DNA of 64,000 nt, from NCBI RefSeq assembly GCF_001642835.1, contig NZ_LXEI01000014.1, forward strand, positions 1-64,000, written 5' to 3'. Below, in pieces: positions 11,001 to 18,405 of the stretch. The translations under genes were made by a program, and so were the position numbers. Below the pieces are notes generated by a model, which was given only the letters and a program-made list of their open reading frames with translations, did not search any database and had not been told where the DNA came from. Each line of letters opens with the position of its first letter. Within the stretch, counting starts at the first letter, position 1. The DNA is from Pseudotamlana agarivorans (GTDB lineage Bacteria; Bacteroidota; Bacteroidia; Flavobacteriales; Flavobacteriaceae).

Positions 11001-11511
11001 TTAGAGGTCTTTTATTCTTACGTAGAAAACTATGTATTTGAGTAAATTGATTAAAGAGGGTAGTGTTAACACCTCTATTACTAACCAATTTTATAATTGT
11101 TTTTCTAATTACTTCATTTCTTCCGTATTCGTCTAAAAACACTTTAAAAGTTGTTGCTAACCTATGAATAATAGACCCTTTTTTAGATTTCTTTCCATTG
11201 TAAAGTTTAGAGTAAGTAAGACTCTCATTTGCTCTCCTTGTGCTGTATTTCAACTGAGAAATAATTACCGAGTTTGCGGTTTCAAAATCAATGCCTCCAT
11301 AATATTCGGTAAGGTCTATTCCTAAAAATTTTTCGCCAGTAGGGTCTAATTTTTTTGAGGCATTCTCTTCAACACCTTCAATAGTTACAGCTTTCAATCC
11401 TTTCTCATCAAAATTTAATAAATCAAGAGATTTTTTGATGGCCCATAATATATGAAAGTCATCTCCTGCACTTGATAAATCCGCATCTGGTATTCTTTTG
11501 TTTTGACTCAT
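5044..11511 (-). CDS. Avs-like anti-phage sensor: Cap4-type nuclease fused to STAND NTPase (2155 aa)
   Basis: The N-terminal ~110 residues match the Cap4/DUF4297 PD-(D/E)xK nuclease pattern: E45 in VTIEGVE, D66/D75 in the LGIDLTEYYGGID segment, and QLK (Q86, K88) after a hydrophobic strand. A STAND/NACHT-like NTPase follows, with Walker A GGAGIGKS (317-324), Walker B FIIDAAD (417-423) and a sensor-like ATSRTYR. The remaining ~1600 residues are helical and repeat-like, as in the target-recognising arms of Avs proteins. Known Avs proteins of this length bind conserved phage proteins, oligomerise and cut DNA. Whether this one belongs to a named AVAST type cannot be settled by eye. It is co-directional and overlapping with the 226-aa gene and sits in the integrase-flanked island. 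Confidence 0.8.
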   Translation of the reverse strand: MSQNKRIPDADLSSAGDDFHILWAIKKSLDLLNFDEKGLKAVTIEGVEENASKKLDPTGEKFLGIDLTEYYGGIDFETANSVIISQLKYSTRRANESLTYSKLYNGKKSKKGSIIHRLATTFKVFLDEYGRNEVIRKTIIKLVSNRGVNTTLFNQFTQIHSFLRKNKRPLSFNVVLNKLPNLSRKPFDELRQASGLNLTEFTDFIRLLDFEDCGADSRQKLNFELIKSIAETSIKSQNQFNSLFQMIWRKMMPESDGERTITLIDVVTNFGFSSIDNLFPVSQNFEKNSKVVNREQLDDIVFAIQQNTTYLPICIHGGAGIGKSTIINQAKNRLPEYSECILFDSYGAGKYQNPEDKRHLHKNAITQIANELAKNVGTDFLLVQNESDDVYLTEFIRRIEKGVEILRNRNPLASLVFIIDAADNSVTAAQNFGEKSFIEDLFNIDIPDGCHFIATSRTYRKESLNLPDKYLDIELKPFSLDETTLFIKKSFPDITDEEILEFHKYTKGIPRVQFYSLDLREQGINEIINYLKPNGKVVEDLILDKIEQAVIRIGKEKRPLVEEFFKLLISLPRPVPIEYLSEILNVEISFLSDLSSDIWNGLILEDGLFRFRDEDFENYVKQTYQSTKEELKQIAKLLLSKSKTDEYASINLGSLLFTADYKKELVEIVLKRELLEFPKDTIRNKEVYANRTKLALKVSKDIQDSLTYFKLLFIAAEESKTDKALTRLLIDYPDLVSRFGDEVSLSRLKLKSNEKPWGGSFHLKLAGIYSRRVENKEIVLKHLRTAREWINWRRSKKDEELRDYTIETIDIVYEVEAVLRIFGIEKAIETINRWRPKEIRLSVGNYLVENIISYSKDEEINSWLKYPKFRLVSQVFIICKSFQYGIPINYDINSIAIRLANVLPRVQTEFKENFKQLIIQFCGILAYHKIDTETILGILEKIKTKPLERIPYFYNSYSDKDEEKVMSNFLNMETLILSLNEEEADLENFYPEKFNDLDKIEDYEKRNYLESDKREFTGFYKYAIPVFQLYSDILTNRINEKVCLAKFKSICSEIKNDYHFKYENRHWSNDRLLFLSGKLADVALLFKNRTKLIDVVISSFDSQTDKLRLRFEVLNKIILQRDIEKTSYQLIDQSDKIIKDSELSANEMVENYIKCLLLSSKIDDSFGQYFFDEAIKATSEIDYEAFTQILSIYYLSGTGITKPNPKLAYEYARFIEYCDVKLGYYDKKHFPYLEGLLGIGNIDTSSMFATICRWHHRNIASIGSRINYLSKRALENEYIDHITAASLLPIKTNYNYEELEQLYKLLIQKFDEVGNPETKDIFIKSEFHNLRLDKDKHFVRKIYNEVKSGKFIDKNTVSEIKNYIDFLDSLEKKNDKETNISGFNKGDFKHIIVLSAIDTSSTKELEKAIDSIIVNSANSYNHRWGIENFLSDIVDKCAPNEYTQFLNALVDVNEKLLDFHTFENIIEKAINEWDYYPEIKKWKQEKFKYILLNKLQHFDYGIALSIWSLKKFANLFSIDAKKLADVMIEILPQKIDLLSDESIYSSFEVIKHKLKPRENEELLEWILERWNAKIKPGFADGGWRDELTPPTDSNQNIAYFLRFLLGYPDKKLRWRAIHSIRRLAKLDKTEILKVLLEKQNEKDCFPFQNKEYIYYCMSAKLYLWIAIDRISLENPNILIQFKDVFYDELMNEDLPHVLIRQFIKKTCLNLNAYDDSLFTHIEVQNIKSINQTKLGYVEEKTLSREQRKYSSKSEKDWQFKFDSMDTLPYWYSRLGRCFNLSEYDVADVADKFITEKWGYTGDCLDDDYLRGQLYERDWSKMYRRHGNNPEIEDLESYFEYHAMFCSANFLLEKEPLLKTESWDSWEYWLDSEANAFDDLWLSDLRDPIPLESQYWKSEIDKFDKEWRGNIADEYFDEKIGFISTVENEWLIVCGGTTKHIGVNEESLSVQSCLVSNKGADALLRALQTTKDSHDYVIPYEEVDFDDEYRYDDKAIDENGFSLKGWLLDITSEYEGIDKHDPLFNGTSKGFIRFGNTVHSYFDIDYNVLYRKGYMENELICEYKNWNEITDDEYENRKYNSQVLTSGSIFQVSSDFLIRFLKAEQKSLIIKCVIERQLEERIYRKNYDDNRNKVKLFLIKPDGTVKTLRGRDFKIG

Positions 11512-11858
11512 TTGGTAGAACGATAAATTATAAGTTGTTCAATTGAAGATATTTTTTTAAATGTAAGAAAACCAACAAAAACCCATAAGCTAATTGAAAT
11601 ATTTTTGAACAATACAACTCATAATAAACCCTTAGCTTTACTCCGTAGGTACAATAATAGTCATTTAGAAAATATTACCTAATTACATTAAACAAAGAAG
11701 ATTTATGGTTTTTACCCAAAAAAAACAACCTATACTTTCAAAAAAAAGATTCAAAATTCACAAAACTTATTTTTATAAGATCTATCTTCTAAATTACGAC
11801 GTTTGACTGGCCGTATAGAATTATAAAACTCAAATCATCTGTAGTAAATTATAAAGAA
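11512..11858. other. Intergenic region between integrase and STAND gene
   Basis: 347 bp, very AT-rich, with no convincing open reading frame, RNA gene or strong hairpin. It must hold the promoter of the minus-strand STAND operon, since the integrase is also on the minus strand upstream. I cannot assign a promoter with confidence. Confidence 0.5.
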
Positions 11859-13148
11859 TTAAACAATCCGTAAATGAACAGATTCGAACTTAGGCGGCTT
11901 TACATTATTCTTATGCTCATTTTCTTTTAATACTTGCTTAAGCCGCGAAATATCCTTACTAATTTTTTTCTCCATTACTCGCGCGTATTTTTGAGTAGTA
12001 GATAATTTTGTATGACCAAGTAATTTGGAAACAGTTTCCAGAGGCACATCATTCAATAGTGTTACGGTAGTTGCAAATGTGTGTCTAGCAACATGAAAAG
12101 TAATATTCTTATCTATATCGACTTCTTTGATAATTGTTTTTAAGTATTTATTTACTGTTTGATTTGAAAAAACAGGTAATAAACCAGAAAATCTATCATT
12201 TTCGGCATTACTCAGATACTTATTAAGAATTTCAAGTGCCTGAGGTAAAAGAGGCACTTTCACCTTCGTTTTAGTCTTTTTTCGCCTTACATCTATCCAT
12301 AATTTACCATCAACACCTTCAACAATACCTTCTTTCGTTAAACTTTTAATTTCAATGTAACTCAGACCAGTATAACAAGCAAACAAAAACATATCTTTTA
12401 CAGTCATTAGACTAGAGTCATTTGAATTGAATCCATTTAAACATTTTAATTCCTCCGGTTCTAAAAAATCACTATCGTAATTTTCAAATTTTAATGAATA
12501 CATATTAAATGGGTTTGTAATGATGCAACCTAATTTAACAGCTATATTAATTAACTTTTGAAAGCGCTCCATATGTTTCATTATCCCATTATTACTTAAA
12601 GGCTGTGATGCTTTCAACGAAGGTGTGGTTCTAAGAAATTGCTCAAACTCAACAATAAACTGGTAATCTATAAAATTTAGATGCAAATCATCTTTTTTAT
12701 ATTTATGCCGTATAAACCTCTTTAAATATTTCTCGGTTGCATTATAATTTTTAAGAGTTCCTTTTTCCAATTTAGTAGACTCTACTTCCCAATGGTACTT
12801 AATAATATCACATAGAGTGTCGAGTGATTTATCAGTCCCTAAATACCTTGACTTAATGGCTTGCGCAGAAATAGGTTTACCCTCAAAATACAATTGTCTA
12901 TGACATTCAATTAGATTGGCATACACCTCATCAAGATAAAAGTTCACATTTTCGGAGCCTTTAATTCGTGGATTTAAACGAGAAGTTTCTAAACACCAGT
13001 CTGACTCAAGTGTTGATCTTTTAACACTTAAATCAACTCGCACTCCTTCAACATGAATACGGGCATAAATAGGAATATGACCATTTGGTCTAATGGATCT
13101 TTTTTTTAACCAGAAGGTTACACTGAACGTTTTTGGGCTTTTCATCAC
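11859..13148 (-). CDS. Tyrosine recombinase / integrase of the tRNA-Pro island (429 aa)
   Basis: Typical Bacteroidota integrase layout: an N-terminal arm-binding domain (residues ~1-95), a SAM-like core-binding domain (~110-210) and a C-terminal catalytic domain. Catalytic features include HVARHTFA (HxxR), LGHTKLSTTQKYARV (His and nucleophilic Tyr), and a Lys in the KTKTKVKVPL segment. The box normally holding the first arginine reads ACYTGLSYIEI, with Ser in place of Arg. IntDOT of CTnDOT is known to lack this arginine as well, so this is probably a normal variant rather than inactivation. The gene reads away from tRNA-Pro (13454-13528), about 305 bp from it, and should integrate and excise the island. 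Repeats at 13243-13353 may be its arm sites. Confidence 0.9.
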   Translation of the reverse strand: MMKSPKTFSVTFWLKKRSIRPNGHIPIYARIHVEGVRVDLSVKRSTLESDWCLETSRLNPRIKGSENVNFYLDEVYANLIECHRQLYFEGKPISAQAIKSRYLGTDKSLDTLCDIIKYHWEVESTKLEKGTLKNYNATEKYLKRFIRHKYKKDDLHLNFIDYQFIVEFEQFLRTTPSLKASQPLSNNGIMKHMERFQKLINIAVKLGCIITNPFNMYSLKFENYDSDFLEPEELKCLNGFNSNDSSLMTVKDMFLFACYTGLSYIEIKSLTKEGIVEGVDGKLWIDVRRKKTKTKVKVPLLPQALEILNKYLSNAENDRFSGLLPVFSNQTVNKYLKTIIKEVDIDKNITFHVARHTFATTVTLLNDVPLETVSKLLGHTKLSTTQKYARVMEKKISKDISRLKQVLKENEHKNNVKPPKFESVHLRIV

Positions 13149-13242
13149 ATTTCACTTTAGTTAAACAAAACATTAAAGTGAAAGTCAAATCTAATTTTAC
13201 ATGCTAATAGCCTGATGATTAGTACATATCTTCTATTAATGA

Positions 13243-13353
13243 GGACACCTATTAGGCATCTAAACAACAAGAAAACAAACTAACACAATTCATTAACATT
13301 CAGCAATTTATAAAAAATATCCTTTATAAAAAAGGACACCTAATAGGACACAG
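13243..13353. repeat. Putative integrase arm-type sites (GGACACCTA repeats)
   Basis: GGACACCTATTAGG (13243-13256) and GGACACCTAATAGG (13334-13347) differ at one base. In the second copy GGACAC recurs exactly 12 bp later (13346-13351). In the first, the related GGCATC follows at the same spacing. They lie between the integrase gene and the tRNA-Pro 3' end, where arm sites are expected. The rest of the 13149-13453 gap holds nothing else I can identify. Confidence 0.5.
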
Positions 13354-13453
13354 TTATATTCGATTTCAAATGAAATCAAACAAAACCAAAAAATATTAAA
13401 ACACTGAAAATCATTTAATTAAGATTTTATTAGTTTTAAAAAATCGGTTTTTG

Positions 13454-13528
13454 TCGGGATGACAGGATTTGAACCTGCGACCACACGGCCCCCAGCCGTG
13501 TACGCTAACCGGACTGCGCCACATCCCG
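13454..13528 (-). tRNA. tRNA-Pro (anticodon GGG)
   Basis: The minus strand folds as a cloverleaf. Acceptor CGGGATG pairs with CATCCCG, the anticodon stem is CACGG/CCGTG with loop CTGGGGG (anticodon GGG), and the T arm is GCAGG-TTCAAAT-CCTGT. No CCA is encoded. The 3' end faces the island integrase, making it the probable attachment site. Confidence 0.95.
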
Positions 13529-13566
13529 ATATAAATCATTAAATAAAAGTATTGTGAGATTTTAAT

Positions 13567-13700
13567 AAAATTGATTTAAAAGTCGTTAACTTGATATTAT
13601 TTGTCAGGTTGAGCTTGTCGAAACCCACAATTGGTGTGGGTACAAGAAGATATTTCGACAAGCTCAATATGACACAGTCTTGAACTTTTAAATCAATTTT
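13567..13700. repeat. Nested 134-bp palindrome (dispersed flavobacterial repeat, copy 1)
   Basis: The outer arms AAAATTGATTTAAAAGT (13567-13583) and its exact complement (13684-13700) enclose inner arms TTGAGCTTGTCGAAA and TTTCGACAAGCTCAA (13609-13623 and 13653-13667), continued by TGTCA/TGACA. It lies downstream of trxB and upstream of tRNA-Pro. A degenerate second copy of the inner arms is at 51156-51243. It may act as a transcription terminator, or be a REP-like non-autonomous repeat. Confidence 0.8.
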
Positions 13701-13710
13701 AGATTTTATT

Positions 13711-14691
13711 TTAATTGTAAGTTGAAGTCGCTACTTCAAAATCGGCATCCTTAGACGCTAAATAGCGTTCTGCATCAAGAGCTGCCATACAACCAGTACC
13801 AGCCGCTGTAATAGCTTGTCTGTATACATGATCGGCTGCATCACCAGAAACAAATACACCTTCAATATTCGTTTTAGAAGTACCAGGCACATTAATAATG
13901 TATCCTGTTTCATCCAAATCTAAGAATCCTTTAAAAATATCGGTGTTTGGTTTGTGTCCAATGGCTACGAAGAAACCAGTTGCTGGAATCTCATGTTTTT
14001 CTTTAGTCACTTTATTATAAACTCGCACACCGTTTACAACTTGTCCGTCACCTAAAACTTCATCAGTCTCCGTGTTAAACAAAATCTCGATGTTTTCGGT
14101 ATTCTTAACACGATTAGCCATAATTTTAGAGGCTCTAAACTCATCTCTACGAACAAGCATCGTTACTTTTTTACAAAGTTTTGATAAATAATGAGCTTCC
14201 TCACAAGCTGAATCTCCTGCACCTACAATTACAACTTCTTGATTTCTATAAAAGAATCCGTCGCAAACCGCACAAGCAGAAACTCCGCCACCTAGTTTTA
14301 AATATTTTTGTTCTGAATCTAATCCTAAATATTTAGCAGAAGCACCTGTTGAAATAATAACCGTATCACAGTGAATTTCTTTTTCGTCGTTTACCCATAC
14401 TTTATGTACATCGCCAGAGAAATCAACTTTGGTAATCCAACCATCGCGAACATCAGCCTCGAAACGCTCTGCTTGCTTTTGCAATTCCATCATCATTTCC
14501 GGACCTGTAACACCTTGTGGATATCCAGGAAAATTCTCAACTTCATTCGTTGTTGTTAATTGACCTCCTGGTTGCGTACCTTGATATAAAACAGGATTCA
14601 TGTTAGCACGAGCTGCATAAATGGCTGCTGTGTAACCAGCAGGTCCCGATCCTATAATAAGGCATTTTACTTTTTCTATTGTTTCAGACAT
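13711..14691 (-). CDS. trxB: Thioredoxin-disulfide reductase
   Basis: Cytoplasmic flavoprotein that passes electrons from NADPH to thioredoxin. Seen: FAD-binding GSGPAGYTAAIYAARA near the N-terminus (residues ~12-28), redox-active ACAVCDGFF (CxxC, residues ~135-145), NADPH-binding VIVGAGDSACEEA (~153-166), and the C-terminal FAD motif VFVSGDAADHVYRQAITAAGTG. The length of 326 aa is normal for the low-molecular-weight bacterial type. It stands alone, with a -7-like TACTTTTG element 22-29 nt upstream, and is followed by the 134-bp palindrome. Confidence 0.97.
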   Translation of the reverse strand: MSETIEKVKCLIIGSGPAGYTAAIYAARANMNPVLYQGTQPGGQLTTTNEVENFPGYPQGVTGPEMMMELQKQAERFEADVRDGWITKVDFSGDVHKVWVNDEKEIHCDTVIISTGASAKYLGLDSEQKYLKLGGGVSACAVCDGFFYRNQEVVIVGAGDSACEEAHYLSKLCKKVTMLVRRDEFRASKIMANRVKNTENIEILFNTETDEVLGDGQVVNGVRVYNKVTKEKHEIPATGFFVAIGHKPNTDIFKGFLDLDETGYIINVPGTSKTNIEGVFVSGDAADHVYRQAITAAGTGCMAALDAERYLASKDADFEVATSTYN

Positions 14692-14712
14692 AATCTTAAC
14701 TTTTTAACATCA

Positions 14713-14720
14713 CAAAAGTA
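14713..14720 (-). promoter_or_regulatory. Putative -7 element of trxB
   Basis: TACTTTTG on the minus strand fits the Bacteroidota TAnnTTTG -7 consensus, 22 nt from the start codon. No TTG at proper distance is seen for a -33 box, so the call is tentative. Confidence 0.4.
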
Positions 14721-14792
14721 GCTTTTTTGTTAGAAAACTTACAGTTAATTTATCAACAGTTTTTATATGTTGATAATAATAACTTATAGCTA

Positions 14793-14820
14793 CAAAAAAG
14801 CCCCGAAAAACGGGGCCTTT
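14793..14820 (-). terminator. Intrinsic terminator of the PpiD-like gene
   Basis: GGCCCCG-TTTTT-CGGGGC on the minus strand is followed by TTTTTT, 30 nt after the stop codon of the 709-aa gene. The plus strand is also followed by T residues, so it could work both ways. Confidence 0.85.
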
Positions 14821-14847
14821 TAAATTTATATTTTAAAGTAATAACTT

Positions 14848-16977
14848 TTACTGAATTTGCGCTTCAGCTCTGTTATCTTCAATCTCGGCAGCATCTTTTA
14901 AAGCATTGTAAAGTCTCGCATTTACGATACTCGTTTTTTGTTGCTCAACACGATTAGCAGCTGCTTGATAATTTTCTAATTTTACTGCTGGTGTTACTTT
15001 AGTAACCTGTACAGCATACACCCCTTTTTCACCTTCTAATAAACCAGAAGTTTCACCTTCATTCAATCCGAAAGCAGCACCTACAATAAAAGGCTCTCTT
15101 CCTGCCCCAGAAATTGTTGGGTTTTTCATATTGATTCCAGTAGCTGTTTTAACAGACGTTTTTTCCGCAGCAGCGATATCTTCTAAAGAAGTTGCTGAAA
15201 TTCTATCTTTAATCATTTCAGCTTTCTTTTCTTTTCTAAGAATTGGTAAAACTCTAGCTGTAGCATCATCAACAGACATTAATCCTGCTTTATTTTGAGC
15301 AACAACCTGTGCGATAACATAACCTCCAGGAATATTAAAACGTTTGATATCTCCTACTTCAATATCTTTTTCAAATGCCCAACGTACAATTGGTCTTTGG
15401 TTTCCAACACCAGGAATACTTTCGTCTAACACTTTAATACCGTTAACAGGTCTAACTGTGAATTTATTTTCTTTAGCAACAGCTTCAAAATCACCTTCAC
15501 CAGCTTTTATTTCGAAGTTAGAAGCGTCTCTAAACACTTTATCAGTAGTCGCTTCTGATGGCTCAATTTTTCTAGCAATCGTTCCTACTTGAACGGCTCT
15601 TTTTGGATCCTTAAGACCTTCAATTTCTATAATATGAAAACCGAATACGGTTTTAACGACACCTAAATCTCCTACTTTACCACCAAACTCAAAATCGTTG
15701 AATTCTGGTACCATAGATCCGTAAGCGTGCCAATCGTAACGCCCTTCATTTGAAACACTTCCTTGATCTGTAGAATATTCAGTAACAAATTCTGGGAATT
15801 TAGAACGATCTGTTTTTAAAACAGCTAATAAACTATCGGCTGTAGATTTCGCTTGCTCTTCAGTTTGTGTCACCTCAGCAGTAGCACTTCTAGACCCTAA
15901 GAAAGGGATTAAAATATGTCTAACTTTAGCTGAATCTGGAATTTGTTTTACTGCAACAACCTTTGAGATTTTGAAGAAACCTGATTCTTTGTATGGTCCG
16001 TAAACTTGACCTTCTTCTAAATTAAAAATATCATCAGCAAATTCTTCAGGTAAGTTTTCTTTAAATAAGAAACTCTTATTGAATTTAATATCTGAAGCAG
16101 CAACAGAGTTGATATAATCTTCATTATCGGTAGCTTCAGCAAAAGCTGTAATAACATTTTTTCTACCGTTAGCATCAACTAACTGTCCTTTTTTATATCT
16201 GTTAAGTTCTTCTTTAATCATGTTTTCATCTTCTACAGATGCTTCCTCTTTGAACTCAACAAAACGAATATCTCTTGAAGCCTCAACTTCAAATTGTTTT
16301 TTATTGTCATTAATATAATCAGAGATATCCGATTTACTAACTTTTACAAGGCTATCTGGAATAGTTGTATACGCCACTTGCACGTATTTCAAATCTACTT
16401 TATTACCTTCTAATTGGTGCTCTAATTCCCCTTCGGCTAAAGTTCCTGTTAAACCAGCTTTAACCATATTGTAATAGTTTTGGTTAAGCGCGTTTGCAGC
16501 GATTTGTTTTTCGTAATTCACCCAGCTTTCAAAACCTGCAGGCGAAGTTTCCTTAAGGTTAGCGATATATTCATTTAATTTATTCTCATCGAAAATGCCA
16601 GCCTCATTTAAAAACTCCGGGCTTGTAGCTAAAGATGTTCTTAACAAATCTCTCATTTGATCTTTCTCTACAGTAATTCCAAGCTCTTCAAACTGAGTTT
16701 CCATAATGGCTTGTCTTACTTCTTGCTCCCAAACACGGTTCATAACTTGAGTGTTTGTTGCTGTTGGTCCCGCTTGTCTTTGTGCGACTTCAACTTTTTG
16801 TAAAAAAGCTTCACGTGTAATTTCTTTACCGTTAACCGTAGCAATAACATTTTGAGATTTTGCGGTTAGCGCATCAGAGTTTCTGAACAAATCTGCTAAT
16901 ACAAAAGCAAAAAGTGCTAACGCAATAATTAATATTAAGAATAGTGAACGTTGTCTAATCTTGTTTAAAACTGCCAT
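14848..16977 (-). CDS. ppiD: Peptidylprolyl isomerase / periplasmic folding factor, SurA-PpiD type (709 aa)
   Basis: A single N-terminal membrane anchor (residues ~9-30, LFLILIIALALFAFVLADLF) is followed by a SurA-N-like chaperone region (~40-240) and at least one parvulin PpiC domain around residues 345-460 (KVRHILIPF ... GSVSNEGRYDWHAYGSMVPEFNDFEF ... VKTVFGFHIIEIEG). It should be membrane-anchored with its body in the periplasm and help fold outer-membrane and secreted proteins. Length and layout fit the Bacteroidota PpiD-like family. It lies downstream of the CNNM/CorC gene in the same direction, 132 bp apart, and ends in a strong terminator. Confidence 0.88.
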   Translation of the reverse strand: MAVLNKIRQRSLFLILIIALALFAFVLADLFRNSDALTAKSQNVIATVNGKEITREAFLQKVEVAQRQAGPTATNTQVMNRVWEQEVRQAIMETQFEELGITVEKDQMRDLLRTSLATSPEFLNEAGIFDENKLNEYIANLKETSPAGFESWVNYEKQIAANALNQNYYNMVKAGLTGTLAEGELEHQLEGNKVDLKYVQVAYTTIPDSLVKVSKSDISDYINDNKKQFEVEASRDIRFVEFKEEASVEDENMIKEELNRYKKGQLVDANGRKNVITAFAEATDNEDYINSVAASDIKFNKSFLFKENLPEEFADDIFNLEEGQVYGPYKESGFFKISKVVAVKQIPDSAKVRHILIPFLGSRSATAEVTQTEEQAKSTADSLLAVLKTDRSKFPEFVTEYSTDQGSVSNEGRYDWHAYGSMVPEFNDFEFGGKVGDLGVVKTVFGFHIIEIEGLKDPKRAVQVGTIARKIEPSEATTDKVFRDASNFEIKAGEGDFEAVAKENKFTVRPVNGIKVLDESIPGVGNQRPIVRWAFEKDIEVGDIKRFNIPGGYVIAQVVAQNKAGLMSVDDATARVLPILRKEKKAEMIKDRISATSLEDIAAAEKTSVKTATGINMKNPTISGAGREPFIVGAAFGLNEGETSGLLEGEKGVYAVQVTKVTPAVKLENYQAAANRVEQQKTSIVNARLYNALKDAAEIEDNRAEAQIQ

Positions 16978-17109
16978 TTGTAAATTAAATTTTTAATGTC
17001 CCCATGGGGGAATTCTAGTTAAATTGCTGTCAATTATAGACTAACTGACAAAAATATCGTGCGCGAAAATACCATTTTCCTTTTAATAATAAAAGTAGAA
17101 CTTTGTATT

Positions 17110-18399
17110 TTAATCGTCATCTAATACAATAAGTTCGACCAAATCAATTTTAGTATTGGAGACTTCTAAAATCGTGAATTGAAAGTTGTCTATTTTTACG
17201 ATTTCATTTTGTGCGGGAATCTCTTCGGTATGGTTAACTATAAGCCCTCCTAGTGTTTCATAATTCTCACTTTCAGGAAGTTCGAGCTTATAATTTTCAT
17301 TGAGATAATCAACTTCTAAACGCGCAGAGAATTTATAGGTTTCATCATCTAATACATCTTCAATAAGGTCTACCGAATCGTGTTCATCTTCAATTTCACC
17401 AAATAATTCTTCAACAATATCCTCTACAGTCATCATCCCTGAAGTTCCACCATACTCATCCAGCACCACAGCAATACTTCTTCTTTTTTTAGTAAGCACA
17501 CTAAGCACATCTTTAATCAGTACCGTTTCTGGAACGAATTCAACAGGGGTAATCATCGATTTGATGTTTGTAGATTTTCTAAACAACTCGAAGGAATGCA
17601 CGTAGCCAATAACATCGTCGATGGTTTCTTTATATACCAAAATTTTAGTACGCCCTGTTTCTGTAAATAAAGCGTTTAATGATTTAATGGAATCATTAAT
17701 CTCAACGGCAATAATTTCTGTTCTAGGAATCATCACCTCTCTAGCTTTTACTTCTGAAAACTCTAGGGCATTTTGAAAAATCTGAATCTCACTATCAACA
17801 TCATCATGCGCTTCAACAGACTGCATTTGTTCACTGATGTAATTCCCCAACTCGACTTTGGTAAACGCCAATTGAATTTGATCGCCTTCTGTTTTAAAAA
17901 ATACTTTTAAAATGAAATCGGAAATCCAAATCACAAAATCGGACACTACTGAAAAAAAGAAATAGAAAAAATACGCTGGAATAGCCAAGGCTTTAATGAG
18001 GCTATTGGCATAAATTTGAAAAAAAACTTTAGGTAAAAATTCAGCTGTAATTAAGATTACTAAAGTGGAAATAATGGTTTGTGAGAGCAAACTTAAATCG
18101 GTTAATAGATAATCTAGAAAACCATAAGAAGTTGGTAATAAGGATTGAAACCAACTCACTAATAAATCGCCCATAAAAAAACCATATACTACTAGGGCAA
18201 TATTATTACCAATAAGCATGGTAGTGATAAACTTTGATGGCTTGGCGGTAAGTTTTCTTAAAACCCTTGCCAATACACCATCCTGCTTCTTTTCAATCTC
18301 GACATGGATTTTATTTGAAGACACATAAGCAATCTCCATGCCTGAGAAAAAAGCAGAAAGTATTAAAGTTACAATGATAATGACCACGTAAATACTCAT
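17110..18399 (-). CDS. CNNM/CorC-type membrane protein (HlyC/CorC 'hemolysin' family, 429 aa)
   Basis: The N-terminal DUF21/CNNM membrane domain (residues ~1-190) has about four hydrophobic segments, beginning MSIYVVIIIVTLILSAFFSGMEIAYVSSNK. A tandem CBS pair follows (~205-335, with MIPRTEIIAVEI and VVLDEYGGTSGMMTVEDIVEELFGEIEDEHD) and then a C-terminal CorC_HlyC domain. The family includes Mg2+/Co2+ efflux proteins and the gliding-associated GldE. Which applies here is not certain, since gldD, ssb and mutY are not beside it. The start is 6 nt after the stop of the small membrane protein gene, so the two are probably co-transcribed. Confidence 0.85.
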   Translation of the reverse strand: MSIYVVIIIVTLILSAFFSGMEIAYVSSNKIHVEIEKKQDGVLARVLRKLTAKPSKFITTMLIGNNIALVVYGFFMGDLLVSWFQSLLPTSYGFLDYLLTDLSLLSQTIISTLVILITAEFLPKVFFQIYANSLIKALAIPAYFFYFFFSVVSDFVIWISDFILKVFFKTEGDQIQLAFTKVELGNYISEQMQSVEAHDDVDSEIQIFQNALEFSEVKAREVMIPRTEIIAVEINDSIKSLNALFTETGRTKILVYKETIDDVIGYVHSFELFRKSTNIKSMITPVEFVPETVLIKDVLSVLTKKRRSIAVVLDEYGGTSGMMTVEDIVEELFGEIEDEHDSVDLIEDVLDDETYKFSARLEVDYLNENYKLELPESENYETLGGLIVNHTEEIPAQNEIVKIDNFQFTILEVSNTKIDLVELIVLDDD

Positions 18400-18405
18400 G
18401 TACTT

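Larger units (their letters stand above)
606..13454. mobile_element. Putative defence island at tRNA-Pro (left end not resolved)
   Basis: A tyrosine recombinase (11859-13148) sits next to the 3' end of tRNA-Pro (13454-13528), the usual target for such enzymes. To its left are only minus-strand accessory genes: a Cap4-STAND NTPase with partner and a GHKL/PRTase-like pair. All are AT-rich and unlike the core operon to the right. I looked for a second copy of the tRNA-Pro 3' end (tcgggatgacagg) in 1-605 and did not see one, so the left boundary given is only the first clearly accessory gene. The island may extend beyond the window or have lost its far attachment site. Confidence 0.5.
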
